Position numbers and translations under genes: made by a program. 64,000 nucleotides of DNA. Source: an uncultured Tropicimonas sp. (lineage in GTDB: Bacteria > Pseudomonadota > Alphaproteobacteria > Rhodobacterales > Rhodobacteraceae). The stretch covers positions 1-64,000 of the forward strand of contig CANMIP010000002.1 of NCBI GenBank assembly GCA_947497945.1, written 5' to 3'. The notes under the pieces were generated by a model that saw only the letters and a program-made list of their open reading frames with translations, searched no databases and had not been told where the DNA came from. Positions 16,624 to 25,487 of this stretch are shown here, in pieces (within the stretch, counting starts at the first letter, position 1; the number at the start of each line of letters is the position of its first letter).

Positions 16624-17616
16624 ATGACCGACAGACCCAAGGTTGTCATCACCGACTTCGATTACGGTGACAACGACATCGAAAAAGCCATCATCGAAGC
16701 TGCCGGCGGCCAGGTCGTCGGCCTCCAGGCGAAATGCGAAGAAGACCTCTTCGAGCACGCCGAAGACTGCTTCGCCATGATCAACCAATATGCGCGAGTC
16801 GGCGCCAAGACGATCGCGCATATGAAACAGTGCAGGGTCATCGCCCGCTATGGCGTCGGCGTCGACATTGTCGACGTCAAGACCGCCACCGAGCGCGGCA
16901 TCATGGTGACCAACGTGCAGGATTACTGCACCGACGAGGTCGCCGACCACGCCGTTTCGCTCTGGTTGACGCTGGCGCGGAAACTGCCGCAGTTCAACGC
17001 CTCCACCCATGCCGGCAACTGGTCCTGGCGCTCCGAGCGGCCGGTCTATCGGCTGCGCGGACGGACGATGGGCATCGTCTCGCTGGGCAAGATCGGCCAG
17101 GCGATTGCCGAACGGGCCAAGCCGTTCGGCGTCCGGATCATCGCCTATGATCCCTATCTCGACCCCGCCGTGGCCCGCGAGATGGGCGTCGAGCTGGTCG
17201 ACAAGGCGACCTTGGTGGCTCAGTCCAACTACATCCTCATGCAGGCGCCGATGACGCCCGAAACCCGGCATTTCCTGTCGGATGCGGAGTTCGCGGCCAT
17301 GAAGCCCGGCGGCATCCTTGTCCTGACCGGGCGCGGCCCGACCGTGGACAACAAGGCGCTCTACCGCGCGCTCACCGAGGGCACGCTCGCTGGCGCCGGG
17401 CTCGACGACCCCGAGGAAGAACCCGCCAAGCGGGCGCAGTGGGATCCGGCGGACAACCCGATCTTCACGCTGCCGAATGTCATCGTGACCCCCCACACCG
17501 CCTATTACTCCGAGGAATCCATCCAGCAGGCGCGCGAGACCGCCGCCTCCGAGGTCGCCCGCGCGCTGCGCGGCGAGCGTCCGAAGAACCTGCTGAACCC
17601 GGAAATCCTCGCCTGA
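16624..17616 (+). CDS. C-terminal-binding-protein-like D-2-hydroxyacid dehydrogenase
   Basis: A 330-residue NAD(P)-dependent D-isomer-specific 2-hydroxyacid dehydrogenase of the CtBP-like branch. Catalytic candidates are R237 (LTGRGPTVD), E264-E266 (DDPEEEP) and H291 (VTPHTAYYSEES); CtBP-like proteins share the YYS-ES tail. The Rossmann loop reads GIVSLGKIGQAIAE (from residue 150), with Ser where the first Gly of GxGxxG usually stands. It would oxidise a D-2-hydroxyacid or reduce a 2-oxoacid. It lies between VOC and RraA-like genes. Stereospecificity makes a link with the LarA-like racemase in the same island attractive. Confidence 0.88.
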   Translation: MTDRPKVVITDFDYGDNDIEKAIIEAAGGQVVGLQAKCEEDLFEHAEDCFAMINQYARVGAKTIAHMKQCRVIARYGVGVDIVDVKTATERGIMVTNVQDYCTDEVADHAVSLWLTLARKLPQFNASTHAGNWSWRSERPVYRLRGRTMGIVSLGKIGQAIAERAKPFGVRIIAYDPYLDPAVAREMGVELVDKATLVAQSNYILMQAPMTPETRHFLSDAEFAAMKPGGILVLTGRGPTVDNKALYRALTEGTLAGAGLDDPEEEPAKRAQWDPADNPIFTLPNVIVTPHTAYYSEESIQQARETAASEVARALRGERPKNLLNPEILA

Positions 17617-17641
17617 CACATCGCGACAAAGGACACGCAAA

Positions 17642-18313
17642 ATGCTGAAAGTATACAACGATTTCGAACGCAACCCGGAGCTGCTGGCGAAGTTCGACGA
17701 GGTCATCAAATGCCTCTCCGCCACCGCCGTCTTCGCCGACAGCCAGTACCGGACCGGCGTGATGGATAGCGGCATCAAGCCCGCCTTCCGCGCAAAGGTA
17801 TGCGGCCAGGCGCTGACCGTCCAGCTCTCCAAGGGCGACCTCGTGGACCCGCTCAAGGCGCTGGAGATGGGCCAGGCCGGCGACATCATCGTCGTCGATG
17901 CCGGTGGCGACCTGAACACCTCTGTCTGTGGCGGGCTGATGGGCGGACTGGCCCAGAATGTCGGCATACGGGCGATGATCGTGGATGGCTGCGGCCGGGA
18001 CACGGATGAGCTCGAAGATATCGGCTGGCCAATCTGGACCCGCGCCATCACCCCGCGCGGCACCCACACCATGTTCTCCGAACGCAAGGAAGAGCTGTCG
18101 ATCAACGTCCCGATCGCCTGCGGCGGCGTGCCGGTCAATCCCGGCGATTTCATCGTTGCCGACCTGATGGGCGTCGTGGTGATCGCCCAGGACAAGGCCG
18201 AGGAGATCGTCAAGCTGGCGGGCGAACAGGCCGAGCGCGAGCAGAAGACCCGCGAATGGGTCGCCCAGGGCAAAACGGTTCAGGATCTGCTCAATGAATT
18301 CGGCCGGATCTGA
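17642..18313 (+). CDS. RraA-family protein, probable metal-dependent pyruvate-type aldolase/decarboxylase
   Basis: A 223-residue RraA-like protein. The motif G-X20-R-D that marks the 4-hydroxy-4-methyl-2-oxoglutarate aldolase / oxaloacetate decarboxylase members is satisfied exactly (G98, R119, D120 in VDGCGRDTDE). True RNase E regulators lack catalytic relevance here, and the operon context is catabolic. A class II aldol cleavage releasing pyruvate, or a 2-oxoacid decarboxylation, is therefore likely; the substrate is unknown. The gene overlaps the following kinase gene by 20 nt, so they are expressed together. Confidence 0.85.
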   Translation: MLKVYNDFERNPELLAKFDEVIKCLSATAVFADSQYRTGVMDSGIKPAFRAKVCGQALTVQLSKGDLVDPLKALEMGQAGDIIVVDAGGDLNTSVCGGLMGGLAQNVGIRAMIVDGCGRDTDELEDIGWPIWTRAITPRGTHTMFSERKEELSINVPIACGGVPVNPGDFIVADLMGVVVIAQDKAEEIVKLAGEQAEREQKTREWVAQGKTVQDLLNEFGRI

Positions 18314-19217
18314 CCCGCGCCTGATCGGCATCGATTGGGGGACAACCTCCTTTCGAGCCTATCTGCTCGGCGCCGGCGGAGAGATTCTCCGCCGGCTCGA
18401 GGCAAGGCGCGGCATCCTGCATGTGGAGGGTGGCGATTTCGAGGGCTTCTTCCGTGAACAGGTCGAGCCATGGCTGGGGGAGTGGGATCTTCCCGTCATC
18501 GCCTCGGGCATGATCACCAGCCGCAATGGCTGGATCGAAACGCCTTATCTGGACCTCCCGGCCGGGCCGGCGGAGCTTGCGGAAAACCTCACGGTTCATC
18601 GCCTGTCCAGCGGGCAGGAGCTCCGCTTCATCACCGGCGCGACAGCACTGGATGCGACGGGCGCGCCGGACGTGATGCGCGGCGAAGAGGCCGAGATTGT
18701 CGGGCTTCTGGACCTCGGGGTCTCGGACGGGTTGATCGTCATGCCGGGCACGCATTCCAAATGGGTGCGCGTCGAGAGCGGGCGCATCGCCTCTTTCGAA
18801 ACCTTCATGACCGGTGACGTGTTCTCGGCCCTGCGAGAGGCAACCATTCTCGGCAAGCTCATGCAGGGCACCAACCCCGCACCGCAAGCCTTCGAACGCG
18901 GCGTCCGCGCGGGGCATGGCACGCCCGAGGCGCTGCTGCACCGGCTGTTCCATGCCCGCACATTGCCGCTGACCGGCGTGATCGGCGAAACCGAGACCGC
19001 GGATTTCCTCTCCGGCCTGTTGATCGGGACGGAGATCGGCGCGGCCACGTCCGGGAGCCAGACGGACAGGGTCGCGATTGTCGGGCGCAGCGATCTCGCG
19101 CAGCGCTACGCGGATGCGATGGAGATCGCCGGGATCGGTACCACGCAAGTCCCCTCGGATCTCGCGGCGCGGGGGCATTACGCCATCGCCAGAATGGCCG
19201 GATTGGTGGAGACCTGA
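18294..19217 (+). CDS. dgoK: 2-dehydro-3-deoxygalactonokinase
   Basis: A 307-residue DgoK-family kinase that phosphorylates 2-keto-3-deoxygalactonate at O6. The ATPase fold start LIGIDWGTTSFRAYLL is diagnostic, followed by ASGMITSRNGWIETPYLDLP and MPGTHSKWVRVE, all conserved in DgoK. Length is normal for the family. The KDPGal aldolase gene (22830) in the same operon supplies the next step, so the De Ley-Doudoroff branch for galactonate-like acids is probably present. The ATG overlaps the RraA gene; the next ATPase gene begins right after the stop. Confidence 0.92.
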   Translation: MNSAGSDPRLIGIDWGTTSFRAYLLGAGGEILRRLEARRGILHVEGGDFEGFFREQVEPWLGEWDLPVIASGMITSRNGWIETPYLDLPAGPAELAENLTVHRLSSGQELRFITGATALDATGAPDVMRGEEAEIVGLLDLGVSDGLIVMPGTHSKWVRVESGRIASFETFMTGDVFSALREATILGKLMQGTNPAPQAFERGVRAGHGTPEALLHRLFHARTLPLTGVIGETETADFLSGLLIGTEIGAATSGSQTDRVAIVGRSDLAQRYADAMEIAGIGTTQVPSDLAARGHYAIARMAGLVET

Positions 19218-19218
19218 C

Positions 19219-20739
19219 ATGACCCCGCTTCTCGAACTCACCGCCGCAAGCAAGTCCTTCGGACCAACCCGCGCCCTCACGGAGCTGAATTTCCAGCTCC
19301 TGCCCGGCGAGGTCCACGCGCTGGTGGGCGAGAACGGGGCGGGCAAATCCACCGCGCTCGGCCTGATGTATGGCGTGATCGCCCCCGATACCGGCAGCGT
19401 GACCGTCGGCAGCCAGGCGCAGCAGTTCCGCTCCACCGCCGATGCCCGCGCTGCCGGCGTCGCCTGCGTCTTCCAGGAGCTCAGCCTTGCCGGCGGCTTG
19501 ACCGTTGCCGAGAACATCTTTGCCGGCCATCCCCGCCAGCGTCTCGGGCTTGTCGACTGGCCCCGCCAGCGCACCGATGCCGCCGCCCTGCTGGACGAGT
19601 TCGAGCTTGATATCGATGTCCGCAAGACCGTGGACAGCCTCGCCGTCAGCGCCCGGCAGGTCGTCGAGATCGCCAAGGCGCTCTCGCTCGACGCCCGGAT
19701 CCTGCTGCTGGACGAGCCGACCTCGGCGCTTGCCCCTGATGAGGTGGACGCCCTTTTTGCCATCATCGAGAAGCTCAAGGCGCGCGGCATCGGCATCCTC
19801 TATGTCAGCCATCACCTGTCGGAGATCTTCCGCATCTCGGACCGGATCACGGTGATGCGCGACGGTCGCAAGATCGCGACACATCACACGGCGGAGACCA
19901 CCGAAAAGGAGATCGTCTCGCAGATGGTCGGGCGCCTCGCGACCGCGGAACGGGTGCGCAACAAGCGCCCGATCGGCGAGCCAATGTTCCGTGCGCAGGA
20001 AATGGGGCTTCCGGGGATCTATGATGACCTGACATTCGATGTCCGCGCCGGCGAGATCGTCGGGCTGGCCGGGCTTCTCGGCTCGCGGTCAAAGCTGATC
20101 GCGCGCGCCGTTGCCGGCCTGCTGCCGCCCTCGGTGGGCTCGATGGAGCTGGGAGGGGCGACCTTCGCTCCGCGCTCGCTGCGCGATGCCATCGAGGCCG
20201 GAATCGCCTTCGTGCCCGAGGAACGCAAGACCGAAGGCCTGTTCCTGGGCGAATCCAACCTTGGCAACCTCGCCGCTGCCAACCTGAAACGGTTCCGCCA
20301 TTTTGGGCTGTTCCAGCGCAAGGCCGCCGCCGAGGCAACGCAGGACGCTATCGGCCAGCTCGAGATCAAAACATCCGGACCGGAGCAACCGACCGGCGCG
20401 CTGTCGGGCGGCAACCAGCAGAAGGTGCTGCTCGCCAAGTGGCTGGAGACGCAGCCCCGGCTGCTGGTTCTGAACGAGCCGACCAAGGGCGTCGATATCG
20501 GCGCCAAGCTGAAGATCCACGAGGAGCTGGAGCGCTGCGCATCGGGCGGGATGGCAATCCTTGTGGCCTCATCGGACTTCCACGAGTTGCTCGCGCTTTG
20601 CGACCGGATCCTGGTGGTGCGCGACGGACGGATCGTCGGCGAGACGGATCCGGCGAATTTCAACGAGGACGACCTGCTGTCAGTCGCCTCCGGGGTACAG
20701 CCCGCGCCGGCCCCTGACCTTGAGGGATCACCATCATGA
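19219..20739 (+). CDS. Sugar ABC transporter ATPase (two fused domains), importer 2
   Basis: A 506-residue RbsA-like ATPase. Domain 1 shows Walker A GENGAGKST, Q-loop FQELSLAGGLTV, signature region LAVSARQVVEIAKAL and Walker B LLLDEPTSALAPDE. Domain 2 has a degenerate P-loop (GLLGSRSKLIARA), signature ALSGGNQQKVLLAKW and LVLNEPTKGVDIGA, where Asn replaces the Walker B Asp. The ATG at 19219 follows the dgoK stop by one base; the longer frame upstream is a shadow of dgoK. Its stop overlaps the permease start (ATGA). It is a different sequence from the importer 1 ATPase, not a recent copy. Confidence 0.93.
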   Translation: MTPLLELTAASKSFGPTRALTELNFQLLPGEVHALVGENGAGKSTALGLMYGVIAPDTGSVTVGSQAQQFRSTADARAAGVACVFQELSLAGGLTVAENIFAGHPRQRLGLVDWPRQRTDAAALLDEFELDIDVRKTVDSLAVSARQVVEIAKALSLDARILLLDEPTSALAPDEVDALFAIIEKLKARGIGILYVSHHLSEIFRISDRITVMRDGRKIATHHTAETTEKEIVSQMVGRLATAERVRNKRPIGEPMFRAQEMGLPGIYDDLTFDVRAGEIVGLAGLLGSRSKLIARAVAGLLPPSVGSMELGGATFAPRSLRDAIEAGIAFVPEERKTEGLFLGESNLGNLAAANLKRFRHFGLFQRKAAAEATQDAIGQLEIKTSGPEQPTGALSGGNQQKVLLAKWLETQPRLLVLNEPTKGVDIGAKLKIHEELERCASGGMAILVASSDFHELLALCDRILVVRDGRIVGETDPANFNEDDLLSVASGVQPAPAPDLEGSPS

Positions 20740-21713
20740 CGATCGCCATTTCATCCGGGCAGGACCGGTCGAGCCTGCTCGAGAAGATCGCCCGCACCCG
20801 CGAACTGACGCTGCTTGCGCTGATCGCGCTCATCATCGTGGCGATGACATTTGCCTCGCCGCATTTTCTCTCCGTCGCCAATTTCCGCGCGATCTCCATC
20901 GGCATGACGCCCAATGCTATCATCGTCATCGGCATGGCGATCCTGCTGGCCTCGGGTGGCTTCGACCTCTCGGTCGGCTCCGTCATGGCGCTGTCGAGCA
21001 CGGTCGTCGCGCTGTTGCTGCTCGCCGGTTGGTCGATCCCGATGGCGGTAGCGGCCGCCCTGTTGGTCGGCGCCTGCACCGGGCTCGTCAATGGCGGGCT
21101 GGTGACCGGCTTCGGCATCAACCCGCTGGTGGCCACGCTGGGAACGATGTCGATAGCGCGCGGGATCGCGCTGGTCATGACCGAAGGCTTCTCGGTTTCC
21201 AGCCTGCCCGCCGAGTTCGGCGCGGTCGGCAAGGCCTCCCTGGCCGGGCTCCCCGTCCTGTTCTGGCTGACCATCACCATGGTCATCGCCTTCGATCTTG
21301 CCGTGCGCCACAGCGCCTTTTTCCGGCAGGTCTATTTCATCGGCGCCAACGAGCGCGCCGCCGCCCTGTCGGGGATCGCCGTCAGCCGCGTCCGCATCGT
21401 CGCCTATGTCATCACCGGCATCCTTGCCGCCCTCGCGGGCGTGCTTCTGGCCTCCCGCCTGATGAGCGGCACACCGACGGCGGGCAGCGGGCTAGAGCTG
21501 CAGGTTCTGGCCGCGGCGGTGATCGGCGGTGCCAGCCTCAAGGGCGGCGAAGGAACGATCCTCGGCGCCTTCCTCGGCGTCGTCTTCGTGGCGCTGATCA
21601 ACAACGCCATGACCATGCTCGCCGTCTCCGTCTACTGGCAGATGATCATTATCGGCGCCGTGCTGGTGATCGCCGTGGCGCTCGACATGATGATGCGCCG
21701 CCGCGCCGGCTGA
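20736..21713 (+). CDS. Sugar ABC transporter permease, importer 2
   Basis: A 325-residue RbsC-like permease with the family motifs LASGGFDLSVGSVMALSS, IGANERAAALSGIAVSRVRI (coupling loop) and AAVIGGASLKGGEGTILGAF. About nine hydrophobic segments are visible. It starts in the ATGA overlap with its ATPase and is followed after 28 nt by its binding-protein gene, so importer 2 is ordered ATPase-permease-binding protein, unlike importer 1. Confidence 0.93.
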   Translation: MTIAISSGQDRSSLLEKIARTRELTLLALIALIIVAMTFASPHFLSVANFRAISIGMTPNAIIVIGMAILLASGGFDLSVGSVMALSSTVVALLLLAGWSIPMAVAAALLVGACTGLVNGGLVTGFGINPLVATLGTMSIARGIALVMTEGFSVSSLPAEFGAVGKASLAGLPVLFWLTITMVIAFDLAVRHSAFFRQVYFIGANERAAALSGIAVSRVRIVAYVITGILAALAGVLLASRLMSGTPTAGSGLELQVLAAAVIGGASLKGGEGTILGAFLGVVFVALINNAMTMLAVSVYWQMIIIGAVLVIAVALDMMMRRRAG

Positions 21714-21741
21714 CCCTTTCACGACACCAGAGGAGGAAACC

Positions 21742-22737
21742 ATGACACCCAAATTTCACCTGAACAGGCGACAGGCCCTGATGGCCGGCGCCACCGGCGT
21801 CGCAGGCTCGATGCTCCCCAGCTTTTCCCGCGAGGCGCTCGCGGCAGGCGCGGGCATGGAATATGTCTTCCTGTCCATCGTGACCCAGGTGCCCTTCTGG
21901 CGCGACCACCGGGACGGGCTGGATGCCGCCTCCGAGGCGCTTGGCGTGAAGACAACCTTCACCGGGCCGCTCGATTTCGACACCGCCGCCCAGGCCCGCC
22001 AGCTTGACGAGCTGATCGTTCGCCGCCCGGCCGGCATCCTGATCTTCCCCGGCGATGTCGGTGCGCTGGAGCCCGGGATCGCGCGCGCAACCGAGGCCGG
22101 CATTCCGGTCGCCATGATCATCGGCGACGCGCCCAATTCCGGTCGGATGACGCATCTCGGCATCTCGAATTTCGAGGCCGGCAAGGAAGGCGGCAAAATG
22201 CTGGCCGAGGCCGTTGGCGGCAAGGGCAAGGTCCTGCTCGGCACCTTCCCCGCTCCTTCCGTCCTTGAGCGGGTCGAGGGCTACAAGGCCTATTTCGCCG
22301 AACATGCCCCCGAGATCGAGGTTGTCGATGTCATCAACGACAAGGCCGATCCCGCCTATGCGCCGACGGCCTATGCGCAGGCCATTCTCGCCAACCCCGA
22401 TATCGTCGGGATCGGCGGCACCGATGGCGACAGTGGCAAGGGCGCGGCGATTGCAGTGACCGAAGCAGGGCGCGTCGGCGAGATCAAGATCGTCGGCATG
22501 GACCGCAATACCGACATGCTGCCCTATATCGAGGACGGAACAATCGTCGGCGCCATCGCCCAGAAATCCTTCGCGGAGCTCTTCCTTGCCGTCCATCTCC
22601 TGCATTGGCTGAACACCGATGGCATGAAGGTGCTTCCGGACTGGAAAGCCGCTTCCGTCAACCCGCTCCCCGAACAGATCGTCACCGGCATCATGAAGAT
22701 CACGCCGGAGAACGTGGCCCAGTTCCGGCACAGCTGA
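21742..22737 (+). CDS. Sugar ABC transporter substrate-binding protein, importer 2 (probable Tat export)
   Basis: A 331-residue Peripla_BP_4-type binding protein. The N-terminus NRRQALMAGATGVAGSMLPS carries a twin-arginine-like RR followed by a mildly hydrophobic stretch and an ALA cleavage site, so Tat export is likelier than Sec; the binding proteins of importers 1 and 3 have plain Sec signals. Lobes are marked by FLSIVTQVPFWRDHRDGLD, GILIFPGDV and IVGIGGTDGDSGKGAAIAV. A GAGGAGG ribosome-binding site precedes the ATG. A hairpin follows 40 nt after the stop. Confidence 0.9.
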   Translation: MTPKFHLNRRQALMAGATGVAGSMLPSFSREALAAGAGMEYVFLSIVTQVPFWRDHRDGLDAASEALGVKTTFTGPLDFDTAAQARQLDELIVRRPAGILIFPGDVGALEPGIARATEAGIPVAMIIGDAPNSGRMTHLGISNFEAGKEGGKMLAEAVGGKGKVLLGTFPAPSVLERVEGYKAYFAEHAPEIEVVDVINDKADPAYAPTAYAQAILANPDIVGIGGTDGDSGKGAAIAVTEAGRVGEIKIVGMDRNTDMLPYIEDGTIVGAIAQKSFAELFLAVHLLHWLNTDGMKVLPDWKAASVNPLPEQIVTGIMKITPENVAQFRHS

Positions 22738-22777
22738 TCACAACGGGCTGCCTGCGATCCGCCGGGCGGGGTGCAGG

Positions 22778-22802
22778 CGGCCCGACCGCTTCGGCCGGGC
22801 CG
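22778..22802 (+). terminator. Hairpin after binding-protein gene, importer 2
   Basis: CGGCCCGACCG and CGGCCGGGCCG form an 11-bp stem with one A-C mismatch around CTT. It lies between the binding-protein stop and the KDPGal aldolase gene and is followed by GGGGCAAAAAC rather than a T-run, so it is an attenuator or stabiliser rather than a strong terminator. Confidence 0.55.
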
Positions 22803-22829
22803 GGGCAAAAACCAACAAGGTAGGACATC

Positions 22830-23438
22830 ATGCAAGACCGGGAAATCATCGCCATCCTCCGAGGCGTTCGCCCTGATGAGGTCGTCGATATCGCCACGGC
22901 AATCCTTGAGGCTGGCATCACCCGCATCGAGGTTCCCCTGAACTCGCCCGACCCGTTCGACAGCATCCGAAACCTCTCGGACGCGATGGGAGACCGGGCG
23001 TTGATCGGGGCCGGAACGGTGTTGACGCCCCAGGATGCAGAGAGGGTCGCCTCTGTCGGTGGTCAGATGGTGGTCTCGCCCGATTGCAACGCGGCAGTGA
23101 TCGACGCGACCAAATCCGCCGGAATGGCCTCCTTTCCCGGCTGCCTGACACCGAGCGACTGCTTTCTGGCCCTGCGGCACGGTGCAGACGGGCTGAAGAT
23201 CTTTCCGGCTTCGGTTCTGGGCGTCTCGGGCCTCAAGGCATTGCGCGCGGTACTCCCCGGAGACGCCAAGGTCTACGCCGTCGGCGGCGCTGGCCCGCAG
23301 AACTTCGGCGAGTGGCGCGATGCCGGCGCCACAGGCTTCGGCATCGGAACGGCAATCTACCAGGCCGGCGACAGCGCGGAGCTGGTCTCTGCCAAGGCCG
23401 GGACGATCGTCCGCGCCTATGATGCAGCCTTCACCTGA
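22830..23438 (+). CDS. dgoA: 2-dehydro-3-deoxy-6-phosphogalactonate aldolase
   Basis: A 202-residue class I aldolase of the KDPG/KDPGal family that cleaves 2-keto-3-deoxy-6-phosphogalactonate to pyruvate and glyceraldehyde-3-phosphate. The Schiff-base lysine is K123 (GLKIFPAS), the general base E34 (TRIEVPLNSPDP); R11 and the TVLTP loop bind substrate. The IEVPLNSP version and absence of the KDPG-type TLRT motif favour KDPGal over KDPG specificity. It follows importer 2 and works with the dgoK product. Confidence 0.9.
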   Translation: MQDREIIAILRGVRPDEVVDIATAILEAGITRIEVPLNSPDPFDSIRNLSDAMGDRALIGAGTVLTPQDAERVASVGGQMVVSPDCNAAVIDATKSAGMASFPGCLTPSDCFLALRHGADGLKIFPASVLGVSGLKALRAVLPGDAKVYAVGGAGPQNFGEWRDAGATGFGIGTAIYQAGDSAELVSAKAGTIVRAYDAAFT

Positions 23439-23543
23439 CACGCGCCGCAGGAGGACCGCGCACTGCGAGCCGGGCAACGGCAGCACGGGACCACCTGCGC
23501 GGGTCGATCCTTCAACCTCACACCGACCAAACACGCAGGAACC

Positions 23544-24458
23544 ATGGCAGATATCTGGGAAAAGGTGACACTGGCGACCGGCGATCTGACGCTGACATGC
23601 CTGCCGGGTATCGGCGGCAGGCTCTGGGATGTCACCCACAAGGGACGCTCCATCCTGTTTCAGAACCCGGACCTGACAGGCGTCACGCCCGACCTTGGCG
23701 CACTCCAAGACCTGCCGACACGATCCCCCCAGTTTCGCTTTCCGCTCTGGGGCGGCGAGAAGACCTGGATTGCTCCGGACAGGGACTGGATTGACCAATC
23801 CCCCTACCCCATCCTGGACTCAGGCCCATACAACCTGATTTCCTCAGATGCGCGCTCCGTTCACATGCAGAGCCAGGTCTGCGACACAAGCGGCCTGCAG
23901 ATCGACCGCGAAATCCGCCTGCTGTCACCGGAGGGCTGGACGATCCGGCACCGGGTCAAAAACTGTGGCACATCCAGCCGCGAAACCGGGATCTGGTCGG
24001 TCCTGATGCTGAAACATGCCGGCCGGATCGGGTTGCGGCCCGAGACGGACAGCGCGATCCCAACGGTTTTCGGAGATGCGACGGGCCGTGTCCGGCGCCT
24101 GGATGACGCCGTGGTCTTTGGCTGCACGGCACCGCAGGAGTTCAAATGTGGCGCGTCGAACGCCTCCGGCCTTGTCGTGATCGGCTTGGGAGACGACGCC
24201 GACCCGACCATGTTGACCTGTCGGTCGGCACCCAGCGGTGCCGAGACACGCTTCGCACATGGACATGGCTTCGAAGTGTTCAACTCGGGCGATTACCCTT
24301 ATTTCGAGGCCGAATGGCATTCGCCTGTCAGCATCCTCGAACCGGGCGCATCGGCAAGCTTTGAACAGCACTTCGCCATTCGAAGGGACCTGTCGACCGA
24401 AACGACGGCAGCACCCCCGTCTTCACTGGAACAGGAGATCGCGAGATGCATGTATTAG
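23544..24458 (+). CDS. Galactose-mutarotase-fold protein, aldose epimerase-like
   Basis: A 304-residue cytosolic protein that looks like the beta-sandwich of the mutarotase superfamily: PGIGGRLWDVTHKGRSILFQNP at the start, GGEKTWIAPDRDW in the first third and a final FEVFNSGDYPYFEAEWHSP sheet. The catalytic His/Glu pair of true aldose-1-epimerases is not obvious, so mutarotase activity is uncertain; related DUF4380-type proteins are uncharacterised. It overlaps the next gene by 13 nt and sits 105 nt after the aldolase gene. It probably interconverts anomers of the imported sugar or sugar acid. Confidence 0.65.
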   Translation: MADIWEKVTLATGDLTLTCLPGIGGRLWDVTHKGRSILFQNPDLTGVTPDLGALQDLPTRSPQFRFPLWGGEKTWIAPDRDWIDQSPYPILDSGPYNLISSDARSVHMQSQVCDTSGLQIDREIRLLSPEGWTIRHRVKNCGTSSRETGIWSVLMLKHAGRIGLRPETDSAIPTVFGDATGRVRRLDDAVVFGCTAPQEFKCGASNASGLVVIGLGDDADPTMLTCRSAPSGAETRFAHGHGFEVFNSGDYPYFEAEWHSPVSILEPGASASFEQHFAIRRDLSTETTAAPPSSLEQEIARCMY

Positions 24459-25255
24459 TCACGGGAGCCGGCGGGCACCTCGGCCGAAAGCTCTTCGATC
24501 ACCTCGAGGCGCAACCGGGGTTCGACGTCTCCGGGCTGGACATCCGGCCCGTAGACCATCCGCGGATCCACGTCGCCGATTTCGCCGACACGCCCAGCTG
24601 GGCGGAACATTTTGCCGGTGTGGATGTGATCGTGCATCTGGCCGGGGACCGCGAGCCCAACGCCTCCTGGGCATCGAGCATTCACAACAATATGGATGCC
24701 ACGATCGTGCTCTATCATCACGCCGTCGAACAGGGCGTTTCCCGGGTCGTGCTGGCGAGTTCGAACTGGATTCACGGCGACAAACGGTTCTCCACCGACA
24801 CCCTCGACAGCCAGACCCCGCCCGGCCCGGTGAATGCCTATGGGATGTCAAAGCTCTTCTGTGAGCGCACAGGCGCCTATTTCGCAAAATATCACGACCT
24901 GTCAGTCATTTGCCTTCGCATCGGCTGGACGCAATGGACACATGACAACAAACCCGGGCCGCATATGGCGATGGGGCGGTGGGGGCAGGAAATGTGGTTG
25001 AGCGACCGGGATTTCCTGAACGGAATGCTCGCGGCGATCACCGCCCGCAACGTGTCCTTTGCCGCGCTGAACCTGATGTCGGACAATCCGGGAATGCGTT
25101 GGAACATCACGGAGACGCGAGAGACAATCGGCTATGAGCCCCGCGATGGGGAGCCGGCGACCATTCCAGCCAGCCAACGTATGACCTCCTGGTTGAAAAA
25201 GACCTTAACTGTCACCCTGCCGAGGGCGATCAACACGCATTTCCCGGACTGGTGA
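24446..25255 (+). CDS. NAD-dependent epimerase/dehydratase-family (extended SDR) dehydrogenase
   Basis: A 269-residue extended short-chain dehydrogenase, similar in size and motifs to uronate dehydrogenases. The nucleotide loop TGAGGHLG lies at 6-13, LAGDREPNASW around 65-75, catalytic serines S105/S106 (LASSNWIHG) and the YGMSK pair Y132/K136. Uronate dehydrogenases oxidise hexuronates to aldarolactones, which would feed the SMP-30 lactonase 13 kb upstream; that pathway link is inference. AGGAG lies upstream of the ATG inside the preceding gene. Last gene of the operon. Confidence 0.85.
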   Translation: MHVLVTGAGGHLGRKLFDHLEAQPGFDVSGLDIRPVDHPRIHVADFADTPSWAEHFAGVDVIVHLAGDREPNASWASSIHNNMDATIVLYHHAVEQGVSRVVLASSNWIHGDKRFSTDTLDSQTPPGPVNAYGMSKLFCERTGAYFAKYHDLSVICLRIGWTQWTHDNKPGPHMAMGRWGQEMWLSDRDFLNGMLAAITARNVSFAALNLMSDNPGMRWNITETRETIGYEPRDGEPATIPASQRMTSWLKKTLTVTLPRAINTHFPDW

Positions 25256-25264
25256 ACTCTGTCG

Positions 25265-25282
25265 CGTGAATCTTGGTTCACG
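25265..25282 (+). terminator. Weak hairpin after the sugar-acid operon
   Basis: CGTGAA and TTCACG form a 6-bp stem around TCTTGG, 10 nt after the SDR stop. There is no T-run. It is the only terminator candidate seen at the operon's 3' end. Confidence 0.35.
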
Positions 25283-25487
25283 GGTTTGCGCGTGCCGTCC
25301 GGTCAAAACAACGAATCCGATGAATGATTCAGGCGGTCACGGGCGTCCGCTTTCCGTACCGGATCGTCCGCTCGCAATTGCAGACGCATGTCTCCGCCAT
25401 CGCTTCAAGAAATGCGTTGCTCGTTTTGATTGAGGTACAAAAAATCTGTATTCCTATCGTATTATTGGGCTCCAGACTCATTGAATT

